Source: Pyrus communis (taxonomy: Eukaryota; Streptophyta; Magnoliopsida; Rosales; Rosaceae). Taken from it: a DNA stretch of 64,000 nucleotides. Location of the stretch: assembly GCF_963583255.1 (NCBI RefSeq), contig NC_084809.1, forward strand, positions 3,266,001 to 3,330,000, written 5' to 3'. Position 1 is the stretch's first letter, and each line of letters opens with the position of its first letter. This document shows, in pieces, positions 39,601-52,247 of this stretch. The notes beneath the pieces are model-generated. The model had not been told where the DNA came from. It searched no databases and saw only the letters and a program-made list of their open reading frames with translations. A program made the translations under genes and the position numbers.

Positions 39601-41659
39601 TCAGAAAGAGGCATAGAAAACCACTCAGTTTCTTCCCGGTCATCACTGAAAATTTCAGCTCTGCCACAGAAATCCTCCACCAACTCACAAAAGCTTCTGA
39701 TGGTGGCATCTAAACAAGATTTTTGAAGATAGGTCACTCACATGAATATTGAAAAGAAGAATGTATGTTTGAGAGGAAGAGAGAGTTCTAAAGCCCACGA
39801 ACCTTGAATTTCAGCAGAATCTGGTCCGACTGTTGACGTAACGGTATCACTAGCTTTTTTCTTGGATTTTGGTTTTCTAGAAGATGGTGGAGATATGTCC
39901 TGCCATTTCACCTTCTAGATTATTAAACAAGGAGGGGGCAAAATTATTAACTGCCAAATAGATGCACACATACATTAGGAGGAATATCATTGAGCTGATT
40001 ATTGTCAGATACAGAATAGTCCCTTTGAGAAAGCTTTGGTATAGGTACAATAGGCTTGAAGGGCTTCTTGTCAGATATTGTACTACTGACAGGCACTTGC
40101 CCCTTAATAGGACCTGCGAAACTTGAACAGTGCAAGAAACAATAAGCACAGAAATATAAATTTATACAAGAACAAACACTTTAAACTACAACTAATTCTT
40201 CTAAGGAACTAAGTAGTGTGTGTAATATCTAGAGGCATTTATTTACTGTGCATGTAATATATACAAAGACCAAGAGAGATCTTGGAAATTTGCATGTATC
40301 CTTTCAACAATGAAGTAAAAGTGCATCATCTAAAAAGAAATAAATTTTTTGAGCTTAAATGAAGCTACTCTGTCTAATAAGTGTAAAAAATATCAACTAG
40401 CACTCTTTAACTTCTGCAACTTGTGCTGTGAAACCAAAAGAAAATATTTTTATTATTATTTTATCATATCTAATCAATATCTTCGCTCGTCTGAAAAAAT
40501 ATATGTTTTTCTCATTCCTAGACATATTATATTTAGTTTTATTAATTATTTTCAGTATCTTTGTCGATGAATTAATATTATTCTGATCTTCATTAGTATA
40601 AAATCTGCATAATCATTAACCAAGTCTATATTATCACCAAAACTTCTTGCACCTGAGAGATGTGATTGCATTACTCAATCATGTTATAACCTATGTAAAG
40701 GCTTATTGGTTATATGATGAAAATATGGCTGTTGCAATGTGCAGTTATAGCTGAAACAGCTATACAGAAACCCTACGTAATAAGTAGGAAACCAAAAAAA
40801 ATCTAAAGAAAAAGTTGAAGCATAAAAGCAGGTAAGGAGAGACGAAATACTTGGTTTACCTGGACTATTGTACTCAAATGCTTCTGGATTGTACTGAAGA
40901 ACTTCATCGTGAAGTTTTAAAGATTCTCCATAACCATATGGAACTGCCCTAGCATCCTCCCTAAGGTTCCTGTGCATGAAACCATATATGAGCACCGAAA
41001 TTCAAAACAAATCTAAACAATGTAACTAATAGAAATTTTGTATCAGCACAGTTCCCCTAGTCCGTCGCATTTTTAGTAAAAAATAAGATCCTGGGATACA
41101 ATTTAATATACGGTGCTAGAGAGAGGGAGGGAGGGAGCTAATTCCCATCAATAACCATTACATTTTTCTCCAAATTACTTAAAATTTAAACAAACAAAAC
41201 CAAACCCCATCATAAGAAACGGCAAAATTCAAAATTCACACGCAGCAGAACATGGCAACAATCAAATACGTCGAATTTCAAATTGTAAATTAAAAAAAAA
41301 AAAGCAAAAATCACAATTCAAATGCAACATCGCGCATTTCTAACAATCAAATTTCAAATTTAAACCTGGAAATGAAATTGCTGGCGCAGAACACAGAAAA
41401 GTACTTACAAGTACGACACGTCGGTTTCTCGAAGCAGATCAGCAATCCTACTCGCAACAGCTGCGTCAGGGCGGTTCAGCCACGCACTGTTCCGACTCGG
41501 CTCGTCGAACAGCCGGAGGTGATCAGATGCCCCGCAGAACACCGGAAGCGAGGGCAGAGGCAAGCAAGGCGCGACCTCAGAGTGCACCGTGTTCGAGAGG
41601 CTGATACCTCCGTGAGCCGAGCCGAAGCTCGAGCTCGAAGTGGCTACCGGATAACTCAT
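30665..41659 (-). CDS. SCC2: Sister chromatid cohesion protein 2 (cohesin loader, PHD-containing plant form)
   Basis: I place 28 minus-strand exons from 41409-41659 to 30665-30880. The larger ones are 37169-37600, 36556-37088, 35206-35505, 31899-32189 and 31391-31814. They sum to 5,427 nt, an exact multiple of three, about 1,808 residues, close to the known plant SCC2 length. The N-terminus contains [20 protein letters not shown], conserved in plant SCC2. A C4HC3 PHD finger ([20 protein letters not shown], then FHADC and WHCQIC) lies in 36556-37088, a plant-specific addition. The rest is helical HEAT-like sequence. The tail is basic and Gly/Arg-rich, with [16 protein letters not shown]2 with SCC4 loads cohesin onto chromatin in the nucleus. 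An upstream in-frame ATG at 41758 would add 33 residues. I prefer 41659 (MSYPV). Small exon errors are possible. Confidence 0.92.
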
Positions 41660-42789
41660 CGATTGCTCCACCGGTGAGTTCGCAATCGGTGCCGCAAGGG
41701 CATGAAGGGAGAATGATGAAGCGGCGGAGTGGCAGGGGTCGTAATTATGCAGAATCAAGGGGGGATTTCGGAGAGAATTAGGGTTTCGGTTGCAGAGAGT
41801 GACGAGGACGGAGCCCTAGATTTTGGGAAGGAGAATTTGGAGGAAGCAAATGGCGGGGAAAAGTGTGGTGGAGGAACTAAATTCTGGGGATTTTGGATGT
41901 GCGACTGCGAACGGAGTCCAACTGCCGGAGTTACGAAAATGCCCTCGGGGCACTGTACGAACTATCAAAGCTTCCTGCTGACGACTCGTAAGTTAGCTTC
42001 GTTGGGAAGGATGGTTTTGGAATTTTATTCGACGGAGGATTTTGCCGGGCGGAGATTTTGGAAAAAGGTCGAGGTCCGAAATTACGGAATTAGTCTTGGG
42101 TTGGTGTTGTGAAGGTCAACAGCACAAATAATGTGTGTCGTCCTTTTTGGTCTTTTCTGCTTCCTCGCCGGAATAAGAAGATTGAGAAATTGAACTGTAA
42201 ATGATTAGTAGATTTTTGTTTGAAGTGGTAACATGGCTGAATTCAGAGAAATTCTTGGGTCCACCGGCCAGTATTCGTCATACCTAAAAAAAAAAAAAAA
42301 AAAAAAAAGATCTTTTTCGTAAATCGATAATCCGTCGACATCGTTAAGGATTATGTTTAATTTTGACGCAAACAAAGATGGTTTGCACGGACGAACTTAA
42401 GAATCTCTTTTAGTTATAGTATGCACAATAATTAAAAATTGTCAGTTCAAACACGTGTAAGTGACTGACTGTATCGTTTTTATTAAGTAAATCCAATTAT
42501 TTACATGCACTTTAACAAGTGAGGAGAATAAACATTTAATAGGTTTGCTTCAACTATATATTTAATAAGCAAAAAGTGGTATTCAAGACTAATATACTTT
42601 TGTATGCCTCAGCGTATTATAGACTGAAATTTTTCACCGTTAAACTCTTAATTAAAAATTTCATCATCAAGATTCAACACTAAACTCTTATTTTATCATA
42701 CTTGAAAATACAAAATTTTGGAGAAGGTTGACATGGGTCCCAACAAAGATAGTTGATCACTCTTTTGGTTCAAGCCATGGGCTTTATAA
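41660..42789. other. Upstream of SCC2; no gene seen
   Basis: The SCC2 promoter and leader lie at its left. A run of about 26 A at 42283-42309 may be the tail of a decayed retroposon. Plus-strand open frames at 41372-42112 are antisense to SCC2 exon 1 or lie in its leader and have no support. Confidence 0.45.
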
Positions 42790-43617
42790 TCCCGACCGGC
42801 GGAAGAGACGACAATGTTTGGCAAGACGCACATGCAACGTTTTACGGTGACATGAGTGGAGGAGAAACCATGTGTAAGTGAAAATCTTTTGTTTGCGCCG
42901 ATCATGTATGGTTTGTTTTGTTTTCTGTTAACTAAAATTTGATTAGGTTTTAACTTTGTGATTTGTTGAATAGAGGGGGCTTGTGGATGTGGTAATCTTC
43001 ATGAACAAGGCTATGGCCTCTAGACAGCAGCGCTAAGCACGGCCCTCATCAACGATGGGGGTACTTTAGGTGCTTGTTTCCGGCTCGGGTGCGTCCATGA
43101 TCCCCAATGGTGCAACCCTCACGTCAGGGCCATCACAATTACCGTAACCAACGTTTGTCCACCAAATTGGGCTCCGGCTCCTGATCACTGGTGCAATCCA
43201 CCCCAAAAGCACTTCGACCAGTACATGGCTATGCTCGCAAAACTCGCACCGTCAAAAGCCGGTATCAATCCAGTTAAGTACCGGACCGCTATCAATCCAG
43301 TTAAGTACCGGAGAGTCTCGTGCCGGAAGAGTGGAGGGGTTAAGTTCGAGGGGCAACCCCTGGTGGGTTACAGCGACAGCGTTCAATATTGGCGGTGCTA
43401 GCGATGTTACGAACGTCAGAATCAAAGGGATAGCACTAAATGGATTCAAACGTCAAGAAATTGGGGGCAAGTTTGGGTGGCGACGGGAAACCAACTTGTA
43501 GGGCAAAGCTTGTCAATCATAGTCACTACGAGTGATGGGAAAACAATAGAGTTGGCTGATGTCGCACCAGCAAATTGGCAGTTTGGTCAAACCTCTGATG
43601 GGAGAACAAATTTCTAG
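42790..43617 (+). pseudogene. Alpha-expansin pseudogene
   Basis: Expansin signatures appear in order but in different frames: WQDAHATFYGDMSGGETM, then after a GTAAGT...TAG intron (about 42877-42973) GACGCGNLHEQGYGL, LGACFRLGC, ITVTNVCPPNW, the HFD catalytic-type box in KHFDQYMAML, YRRVSCRKSGGVKFE, and a C-terminal domain from WGQVWVATGNQLVGQS to SDGRTNF. An in-frame TAG at 43021-43023 breaks the first domain. The GTATCAATCCAGTTAAGTACCG segment is duplicated in tandem (about 43262-43310). Further frame changes follow. No signal peptide is visible upstream. The intact family loosens cell walls at acid pH. This copy cannot encode it. Confidence 0.88.
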
Positions 43618-44002
43618 ATAAAAAAACGTTACTCGTACCATATTTTCCATACCGCATTTGTACCACCTCTCAATGGGGAGATTGTAAGTTTCGATTTTCC
43701 CAGATCAAATAGAATGAACATAAAATCAATACACTTCAATACGGAGCAAAGATGAAGGATCGTAATTTATTCGCAGTAATGAAGAAAACAAGCATGTACA
43801 AACTTCAAAATTTCGAACATGCAACACATGAAAGAAAGTGATACCGCTGAAGCAAAGTGTTTACGCTGAACATGACAGTGTTGCGCTGTTTTCTTCCATA
43901 TGCAGACTCTGCATGTCAACGAAACCGTGGAAGACAAAAGCATCATTGTTGCATCCAATTCGGTCGCTCTTTATTATCTGAATGGCCTTGCAAGTGAAAC
44001 CT
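43618..44002. other. Gap between expansin pseudogene and F-box gene; no gene seen
   Basis: A fragment reading TACCATATTTTCCATACC near 43635 resembles the TIR of the MITE at 3120. The remainder is probably the 3' UTR of the minus-strand F-box gene. Confidence 0.4.
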
Positions 44003-44758
44003 TCACTTCCAATCAAGCATGTCTAATAGCCACAAAACCTCTTCCTTCGAGTTTGCAGCATCCATGAAATCCATTTCGATCCCAAAAACATCAATAACTC
44101 CTTCATCTCCGTTGTCCATGAAAAGCAAAGAGATCCATGCCCGGATACCCGAAGTGAAAGGGTAGACCGCTGAGAAGTCTAGGTATTCATTTGCCATGGC
44201 TCTAGATGCTGTTCGATCAATGTAGTCAAACATAGAATTATCAATTATACGTGCAACCCTGTTAGAATCCTTGCGCTCCACAAGCACTGAAACACTCACG
44301 GTCTGGGTCAGAGGAACCGCAAACCTTGGTTCAACAGGGAGTTTCATCTTGTACTCAGCACCCTCCAGGTGATATCTAAGCATGTCACATACTTCTGGTG
44401 ATGGGGTTTTGGTACCTTTCTGTAGAACGGGGCCAGGGATCACTTCAGAAAAGAGAAATCGATCTTCAGTCCATATATCAATGAAAAATTCCAAGTCATC
44501 AAAGGAAAGTCTTGGTGGAAGAAGAGTTCGACGGTGGTGGCGCTTATAAAAGTTTTGATACAGCTTGCAATAGGTTAGAGTGGGAGGGTTAGGTCGCTTG
44601 CAGGTAGAGGGCCATCTCTTGGCGCATAGACGCTTCCAAAAGAAATCATCTCGAGCTATCTGTCTCCACCGCTTGCACACTCCCATACAAGAAGCAAGGT
44701 CCACACCCTCCAGTAAAGGGAAAACCGCCTTCAGGACCTCTTCATTCACCATTTTCAA
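44003..44758 (-). CDS. Small F-box protein (At5g39250-like)
   Basis: A single coding exon of 251 residues. An F-box is at the N-terminus (EEVLKAVFPLLEGVDLASCM, then VCKRWRQIARDDFFWKRLC, with the canonical VCKRWR). A domain of about 180 residues follows with no repeat I recognise (RLSFDDLEFFIDIWTEDRFL, WISLLFMDNGDEGVIDVFGI). It matches what I remember of a small single-exon plant F-box protein. Such proteins bind SKP1 in an SCF ligase. The target is unknown. The second Met, two codons in, is an equally good start. A leader intron is likely: a GTACGAATG donor on the minus strand lies near 45696, next to a CT-poor leader at 45700-45780. Confidence 0.8.
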   Translation of the reverse strand: MKMVNEEVLKAVFPLLEGVDLASCMGVCKRWRQIARDDFFWKRLCAKRWPSTCKRPNPPTLTYCKLYQNFYKRHHRRTLLPPRLSFDDLEFFIDIWTEDRFLFSEVIPGPVLQKGTKTPSPEVCDMLRYHLEGAEYKMKLPVEPRFAVPLTQTVSVSVLVERKDSNRVARIIDNSMFDYIDRTASRAMANEYLDFSAVYPFTSGIRAWISLLFMDNGDEGVIDVFGIEMDFMDAANSKEEVLWLLDMLDWK

Positions 44759-47246
44759 CTCACAACCAATTCATGAAAAGAATCTGCCACTGCGGCGGCT
44801 ATCACTACATTGGAGGACTAAAATCAGCAGAGATGAGGACAGACAGAAAACCCTATGGAAAAAACTGATAAAATCCAAAATTCATAAAATATACACTCGT
44901 CATTTTTTGTTAAGATTACCACACATTTAGCTTAATGAGAAAAATGCAAAAGATCATATCAAATTCAGTTCAGATATAACAAATGACTAAGTAGTGTCCT
45001 TCTAAACAAAATAACCATCTGTGTTAGACGAATCATAAGAAAAAAATTGTGTTCCCTATAACAGGTAGCCCCAAGAAGAAGTGAAAATCGCATTCTGTCT
45101 TCAACTCAATAAAAACCTCGCATTGGATTGATCATCGGGATGGGCGGTCTAATTCAATAAGCAAATGCACTTTCATAAACCTTAATGCACTTCCAAGTTT
45201 CAACCAAATAGCTAATTTTCGTGCCGAACAACCACTGAATTCTTCCTAAACTTGAATGCCTAACTACGTGCATTTTACAGATGCAAGTGCAAAACACAGG
45301 GCGTATTATCAATACAGATGCATACACACAGAGATAAAAGGGCGACCCAAGCCAATAAGGCTCCCCGCTTTGCGAGGATCGGAGGAAACATCTATCTAAG
45401 CAGCATTATTCTTGTTTTGAAAAAGAGACTATTTTCACGACTCAATCACAAAGGAGCAACATTTCCGTTGCACCAAGACTCACCCTCACACAGATAACAA
45501 ACACATATTTGTAACACTTTATTAGATCAGATTAAGAGTCATATCAACAGAAAATTAAGAAAATGACATACAAAATTTACACTGCAAAAAACCCCCAAAT
45601 CAAAAATTGATGGGAATCAAAAACCTAGATCACGCAGTCGAAGAAAATGGACAAAAATTTGAATTAAAAAAAATGGAAGATTATTTGCATTCGTACCTAA
45701 TTTGTTGGCGGAATCGGTAAAACCCGGGAATGTTGTTGGAAGCTTTGGAAGCAGATGACGGAGGGAAGTGGGATATTAGACTTCAGGCAGAGTCTGGGGG
45801 CAAAGAAAGAAAAGTAGGCAGCAAATTAACATAAAAACAAAAAACAGTACAATCGCAATCAGGGACTTTTTGTAAAATTGTTTATTAGTTTGGTGGTCGC
45901 CGGTGGTGGGCCAACAAACGAAGAAAATTATTAATTTCAGAATACGGGCGAGTTACGTTACCTGTTATTTTATAAATGGAGACGAATCTTCTTTTAAATG
46001 TCTTTCTACTTGTATACTGACATATAACATACGTTTTTTTGTTTTCGACACACAGAAAAATCTTTTTTATTGGACAAACGAAATCTTCTGTGATGGTAGA
46101 AGCAAGGTGAGAAACTTTGATCGGGTTGCATTATTCGGGTGAGTTTGGTAGAATCAATGTGAAATTAAGTGGAACTATAACACATATGGTTTCGGATCTT
46201 GTAAGTGAGACTTTTTAGCTAACTTCTCTTCCACGCTCAACTCTTTTAGAGGATCTTCAAAGGAGATGTTAAAATGCTAGGTGAAATGCCACTGTACATG
46301 TTTGACATCAAAAGTCTTTTCAATTGAAATATTATTTGCTAACTGGATTTGAAGGTTTAGTGATTTACTGTCAAATTTATTTTTAATTCATTTTAATAGT
46401 GGGTCCCTTATTCCACTAACATTTCAACTAATAAAAATTTTATTTCAACATTTTTTTAATAATTACAATAATTTAAAAATCTATTTAAATAATAAAATAA
46501 TATTTGACAATTCAGTTGGAGAAGTACAAAATTTGATATAAGGTTTTAGATTGCCACATCAACCATCAATTGTAAATGGTCATTTTGATAAAGACGTCTT
46601 TGAATTTTTCAGACTAAATATGTACGCATATTTGGAAATGATTAAGTTTTTTTCTTTCAATTTTGATGCCACGTGTATTATAACTAACTTTCTTTTTATA
46701 CAAAAATTATAAAATATGTCATTTCTATAATTTCTAAATTTTTCACCCCAAAGATTTAGGACATGTGTTTGAAGATAAACAATCCAATGCAAGCATGTAA
46801 TTGTATTTTTTTGACATGCGTTGTGCACTAAATTTACTATTTCACTTTTGGACGTATTAGCATAAAAAATGTGGAGACATGGAGGGGGTATGTGATTGAA
46901 AAAAACTTTTCACATGTGTATAAGCATGTGTGTAGAGAAACTAGTAAAAAGAATGTGAATGATGAATAGAGATTTCAATTTTCTCTTAAAAAGAATATTA
47001 AAAGTCTTGTATTTTTACGTTAAGTGCCCTACAAATAACGCAATTGAATTGTTTTTACCCAAAATTCGTTCCAACCGTCAAAACAAATATTATTATTTGG
47101 TTTGAGGAGTTTATTATATTTGACAGGTTCAGAGCTTTTCGTGGAGAACCCAGGTCCAATTTTGTCATTGTGGACTTGAGACTCCATGTCCAAAGCTTTT
47201 ATATTGGCTTAGTAAAAGCTTTGGACATGAAAAAAAACCTTTGCGG

Positions 47247-47460
47247 ATTTGTGGACTTGCTGTGCTTTAAAAAAAAAAAAATTACTTCTGTTGTACTGTG
47301 AGAATAAGCTCATTTTTTGTTGCTTCACGTTTTCAGCTTTTTTTTTCACCCAAAACTATGAAAATAAGCTGTTTTTAAATGTCTACCAAACATCTTTTTG
47401 AGCTCAGTTTTTTTTTATACCCACTTTTTATAAAAGCATCTCAGTACTAAACCAGTACTA
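47247..47460. mobile_element. MITE, same family as 29999-30183
   Basis: It shares TTGCTTCACGTTTTCAGC, TACCAAACATCTTTTTGAG and the end AAACCAGTACTA with the element at 30 kb. The left end (GCTGTGCTTT followed by an A run) is degraded. Confidence 0.6.
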
Positions 47461-47532
47461 ATCTAGGTCCAATCTTTGCCTTTGGTTTCGTCCAACGTCC
47501 AATAAAAGACAAAATCTCCAATAGAAATATTT

Positions 47533-47698
47533 TTTTTTTAACAACCTATATTATCTATACTAAGAGAGGAGGGGACGGGCTTAACTTCACAATTGGCTAG
47601 TAATAATATGGTTCAAATTCGCCTTTAGCGAGAATATAACCTAAGACTTCTCACTTACAAGTAAAGAGAAATATCACAAGACCGTAGTACTAAGTGGC
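47533..47698 (-). mobile_element. tRNA-derived SINE
   Basis: On the minus strand it starts GCCACTTAGTACTACGGTCT (A-box-like), has a degenerate B-box (GGTTATATTCTCGC), and ends in TTAGTATAGATAATATAGG followed by an A tail (T run at 47530-47539 on the plus strand). AATATTT at about 47526-47532 and 47699-47705 may be the target duplication. The pol III boxes and A tail fit a tRNA-derived SINE. Confidence 0.7.
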
Positions 47699-48674
47699 AA
47701 TATTTCTGATTTTTGAATGCTCTGCAGTATGAACTTTGTATTTAGGGTTGTGCGCGGGATAATTTCACCACCACCGCTAGGGTAGGAGATGATTTAAGGA
47801 CGGAAACGATGTCGTATCTGGTAGAGCCACTAGAATTGAGGTCAGGATGGTTAAGTCAATTCAGTAGGATACTATATCATCGTTTTGTACTTAAGTTCAA
47901 ATTATTCTCTCTATAAATTAGAGCGTTCAAAATTTATATGGTATAACATAACAATAAACCACACTTGTCGGTTATGGATTAGGTGCCAACAATGGTTAAT
48001 TTTAGTTGAGCATATACATATAAGGAGTGTATAAATGGAAAAAATTAGAGAGGAGAGGAAAAAAGAGAAGGCAATGAAGCATAGTAGGGCAAACTTGGTT
48101 GAGACTAGACAAAACAAGTGGGGTTGCAGCTAAAAGAGCGTCGAGTGACTGAACCATGTTCGATCATGGCAGCCTCTGCGGACCCGAAAACAAAAGGAAT
48201 GAAGTGAACAACTTAAACCCTAGCTAGCTTCACATGATATTGCATCTCTCTCTCTCCCCCCTTCGCAGTTGCTGCTGCAGCTCACTAGCTCATGAGCAGT
48301 AGTACTCACTCAGCTCTCCTCTCCTCTCCTTTCTAACAGAGAAAGTGCAGGTGATCATAAACTAGAAGAAAAAAGATGTTACATCACATCTTAATATAAT
48401 TTTCTTTGTATCTGAAACAATTATTTTTTATTGCATTTCATCATCAGCATATTCATCCTGTCCCTCACACAAGTACATATATACAGTGCTTTTTGCACAT
48501 TCTTTTTTACTTCATACGCATTTTTATTAATTTTTGTCTATTGATCTTTTCAATTCATTAGATCCGACCACCAAAAATTGAGAGGAGTGTGTGAGAGGTG
48601 AAAATGAGTGTGTGGAGCACAACCATATAAATATGTTCATTCTTTTCTAGCGATATTCAAAGTGAGAAATTCTA

Positions 48675-48830
48675 AGAGGGCTCTCTCAAAGTATAACTTT
48701 TCATAGACCATCTGTCACCTCACAATTTAACGTCAATTCTCGTACCAACATTCTAAAATATTGTGTCAAACACATGAGGATACAGAGAGTCTATGAAAAA
48801 TCTCACTTTTAAGAGAGTCCCTTTAGCATT
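48675..48830. mobile_element. MITE-like inverted-repeat element
   Basis: TAAGAGGGCTCTCTCAAAGT...TTTTCATAGAC at the left matches the reverse complement of GTCTATGAAAAATCTCACTTTTAAGAGAGTCCC at the right. It is about 155 bp and non-coding. Confidence 0.55.
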
Positions 48831-50158
48831 TATGTTTCAAAATATGTCTAAATTCTAGATTTATCATTCATGTGATTAATTTAGACATATAAATAGTTAG
48901 AACATGATGATCATCAAGTTTAAAAGACCAAATAAAAGTTAACTTTTTACTCTCTCAAGTTTTTTTTTTTTTAATAATTAACCCACAAAAAATAAAAAGA
49001 AAACAAACCGTTAGCGTGGAAGAGTGTGTGAAAGATTGTTCAACTTTTGACATGTAACGAGGAGTTTATGCTTATTTACTCATAAAAAAATAAATAAATA
49101 AAAATTGTGTTCAAACATCAAACAATGATTATCAACAACAACAATAACAAACTAAAATCAAACACATGAATACTTCTACCTCCTGATCCATTGGGTTCTT
49201 AAACTTATCTGAGGCCTGCCACTGATTTTTCAACAAAATTGTTTTGATCCTCTTCACAAGCTAGATAATCTCCTACCACTAGGCTCATCTCATTAAGTTG
49301 AGTTTGCTGTATAAATTATAGATTGCCATTGTACTCTATTTTGCGGTAGTGATTCATAAAAATTTGCCAACTTTCTACATTTTTCATAGGGCAAAGATAC
49401 ATACATACATACATACATACATACATACGGTTTATATATAGTGGCTAAACCTCATTTCATTGTTTTGAACTTGTTGTACACATCAATTGTTTTCACATGA
49501 AATGGATAAAGTTAAATATTTGTTGGAAGTTTGCAGTGGGTCGCTCAACAAATGTCCACCTATGAGAAAACAAGATCTTCTGTTTAGCATATTAAATTCA
49601 ACAGAATGATACTTTTATTATCTTTAAATAATTGACAAGGTATATTATAGGAATGACGTCACTGCTCACACACATGTCATACGTGCCCAATTGATCAACT
49701 GGCTTCTAAATCAAATCAAGTCTAAACATGCATGTGCATAACAAGAACCAATTGGTAAACCCATTAATTAGTTATATGATAAGGGCAAAGTAAACTCTAA
49801 GGGCACCTAGCACAAAAAGAAAATCCGATTTTGGTAAGACTTTGATCTGGATCGTAGTTTAGTTTCGAATCAGTTCACTTTTACGAGTATTTTGATAACT
49901 AATTTTTCAATTTGTATGGTTTTTGGATCGATCGTGATTTCATTGTAATTTTATTATTATATTTTTAAAAAGAAAAAAAAGGAGAAGGCGAGCATTGTCG
50001 CAACATAAATGTTAATTTTTTTGTGATCAAAAGATTACGGGTTCAAGCCGTGGAAATAATATTTTTGCAAAACAAGAATAAAGCTGTACACGATATACAT
50101 TTTTTTCCTGAATGTCGCAAAATATGAAACCTTGTTGGCTTAAGGTCGTTTTTTAAAA

Positions 50159-50160
<2 letters not shown>

Positions 50161-50234
<74 letters not shown>

Positions 50235-50389
50235 GGTGCATTTGCTGCCGGTTGATCAGTTCCATGCAGGGAATGTGCAAAACATGCTGTACATTTCATG
50301 CTGCCTCACTGTCTCTCATTTGTCACATGCCCTTACCCCTCTCCCAAACAACACTCCAAAACTCCCTCTTCTGCATGTGCTTCCCATGT

Positions 50390-50422
<33 letters not shown>
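50161..50422. repeat. (GA)n and (CT)n microsatellites facing each other
   Basis: An almost pure GA run of about 65 bp (50162-50226) is followed 165 bp later by a CT run of about 32 bp (50391-50422). The two are complementary, so a transcript across them could fold. The stretch between is AC/CT-rich without a credible gene. Confidence 0.8.
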
Positions 50423-50427
<5 letters not shown>

Positions 50428-50680
50428 AGTCTCTCAGTCACAGCCTTCAGATGAGGGCTTTGCTGGCCCATATCCCCTCACATGCATCCTTTAACATAAC
50501 CTCACTCCCACTCCCAATACAACTACCCTAGCTAGCTCACTCTCCAACCTTTATTTGTACCCCAAATGTCCATTTTGCCCCTTACTTAGTCTCACCATCT
50601 AAACAACCCAAAGACAAGCTTTGTTTTATATTAATGTGATGAAGAGAGAATAAGAAAGGGTTAATTTGTGTCTTGGTATA

Positions 50681-50844
50681 CCTTCTAGATCACTCCCCAT
50701 ACGACATTTTCGATAACTTATTCCATTGGACCTTGGCATAGGATCATATTTGTCCTTGTGTACCATCTAGATCACTCCCCATACGACATTTTCGATAACT
50801 TATTCCATTGGACCTTGGCATAGGATCATATTTGTCCTTGTGTA
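50681..50844. repeat. 82-bp tandem duplication
   Basis: The unit from CCTTCTAGATCACTCCCCAT at 50681 recurs from CCATCTAGATCACTCCCCAT at 50763, nearly identical through TCATATTTGTCCTTGTGTA. Two copies only. It abuts the MITE that follows. Confidence 0.9.
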
Positions 50845-50990
50845 GGGTGGTGCTATTTATACACCCATTTTTATCTTCCATACATTTCTCTTAATTTTTG
50901 GCAGTCGAGTCGAGAGTTGAAGAAGATCACAGGTAGAAATTAACAAATACTGTGTGAGAGGTAAAAATGAGTGTGTAGATAGCACCACCC
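50845..50990. mobile_element. MITE with GGGTGGTGCTAT ends
   Basis: The left end GGGTGGTGCTATTTATACAC matches the reverse complement of the right end, GGGTGGTGCTATCTACACAC. The interior (TTAATTTTTGGCAGTCGAG, GAAGAAGATCA) resembles the element at 57996-58143, so both belong to one family. Confidence 0.7.
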
Positions 50991-52247
50991 AATGGTGTAT
51001 TCTAATTGGTGCATTGAACAAGTACTATTTGATCAAATCTTAATGAATTGGTTTGTTTCGAACTTTTGGATTGAATTTTTACTTACAATGAACAAAATCA
51101 TTATGTATAGCTTATACGCGTATTAACTACTGATTAGTGATCAGATGTCTATGAATGAGTGTGAAATTTTGCACTAATTGATCATTGTTGGGTCTAAAGG
51201 ACAACAAGTGGAAAATTCCATCTACCTATGCAGTTAAATTTGGATCCTTTCAAAACTTTAGTGTCTGGAGTCTAAGGACCAGAAAATTCGAGTCCTTAGT
51301 TTGTGTGGACGAGAAATCGAAGTCCTTGATTTGTGTGAAGTAGGCCAGCAGAATGAGTTAATGGAGGACGGTCAGATTCAATTTCAATGGTTCAAATTGC
51401 ATGATTCTTGGACTCCAAAAGTAAAATCAGAAATGGATCTATGTCCATGGATGTTGATGTTTATCACTCTCAATCGCTAAAATCAAATAACCTAATATGA
51501 GGGTAATTTGGGAATAACGGTGTCTAACGGTCCCGCCCCTCACATGTGCCGTTACAGATGGGCAGGCTTTCTGCCTTGTGGCTCGCAAGTTGTGCCGCGT
51601 TCCCGCTTTCTTCTTTTAATTGAGATGCCAATCCTTTGTCAATGAAATTACGATACAACCCCTTCTCTGCCCACAAACATCTCCCTATTTTCCTTTCACT
51701 CTCGCTCCTATTTTTTTTTCTTTCAATTATAGCCCAGTATAGAGAATCAAAATAAGGTAGACTGTATGGCTCACACTGTTCAATGATAACAATCAAGTCT
51801 TATTCTGCTAAATCATACAATACAAGATTTATTTTTATGTGAGTAAATCAGACAATGCACTTGATTTATCTGTTGGGCACAAGAATTTCTCGTGTGTTTA
51901 AAATACTTTAGCACAATAATATACCCATTTCTTTTGCACTTGAGTGCCAGTTTATTGTTCAACACCACAACTTCTCGTGTGTTAGGCTAGTGAGCCGGAT
52001 TATGTATCCATTTTCGAGTTCAAATTCACAAGCACCAATCAGTTAAAGTAGTTTAAAACATCGTCAAAATCGTAAGGATCATAACAACATGGCTAAAGGA
52101 CAAAGGAAAAATCAGAAATGGCATTTTCGTAGTAACCAACAAGCCGCGTGTCTATTTCTCAACCCTCCATTACTTAAACCTCGTAAGGCCTCGTCTTCCT
52201 CCTCACATTCTCTCTGCGACTCTGTTTTTCCATCACACAAAAACACA

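Larger units (their letters stand above)
44759..52247. other. 7.5-kb gene-poor region
   Basis: The 5' leader intron of the F-box gene probably occupies 44.77-45.7 kb. Beyond it I see no protein gene up to 52.2 kb. It contains a MITE (47247-47460), a SINE (47533-47698), two further inverted-repeat elements (48675-48830 and 50845-50990), an ATAC microsatellite (about 49388-49428), long GA and CT runs, and an 82-bp tandem duplication, listed separately. 46140-46560 is very AT-rich and unexplained. TATTTATAC-like and CT-rich DNA at 48240-48350 and 50260-50520 could be promoter or leader of an unannotated transcript. Confidence 0.5.

Noticed and set aside
50236..50494. Possible microRNA precursor beside the GA/CT runs
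   Set aside because: I compared by eye with the conserved plant miRNAs I know (156, 160, 164, 166-172, 390-398, 408, 482, 535) and found no match. The pairing comes only from simple repeats.
52089..52247. Upstream extension of the UPBEAT1-like protein
   Set aside because: In frame but Ser/Pro-rich without conserved features. The family protein normally starts close to the Arg-rich segment.
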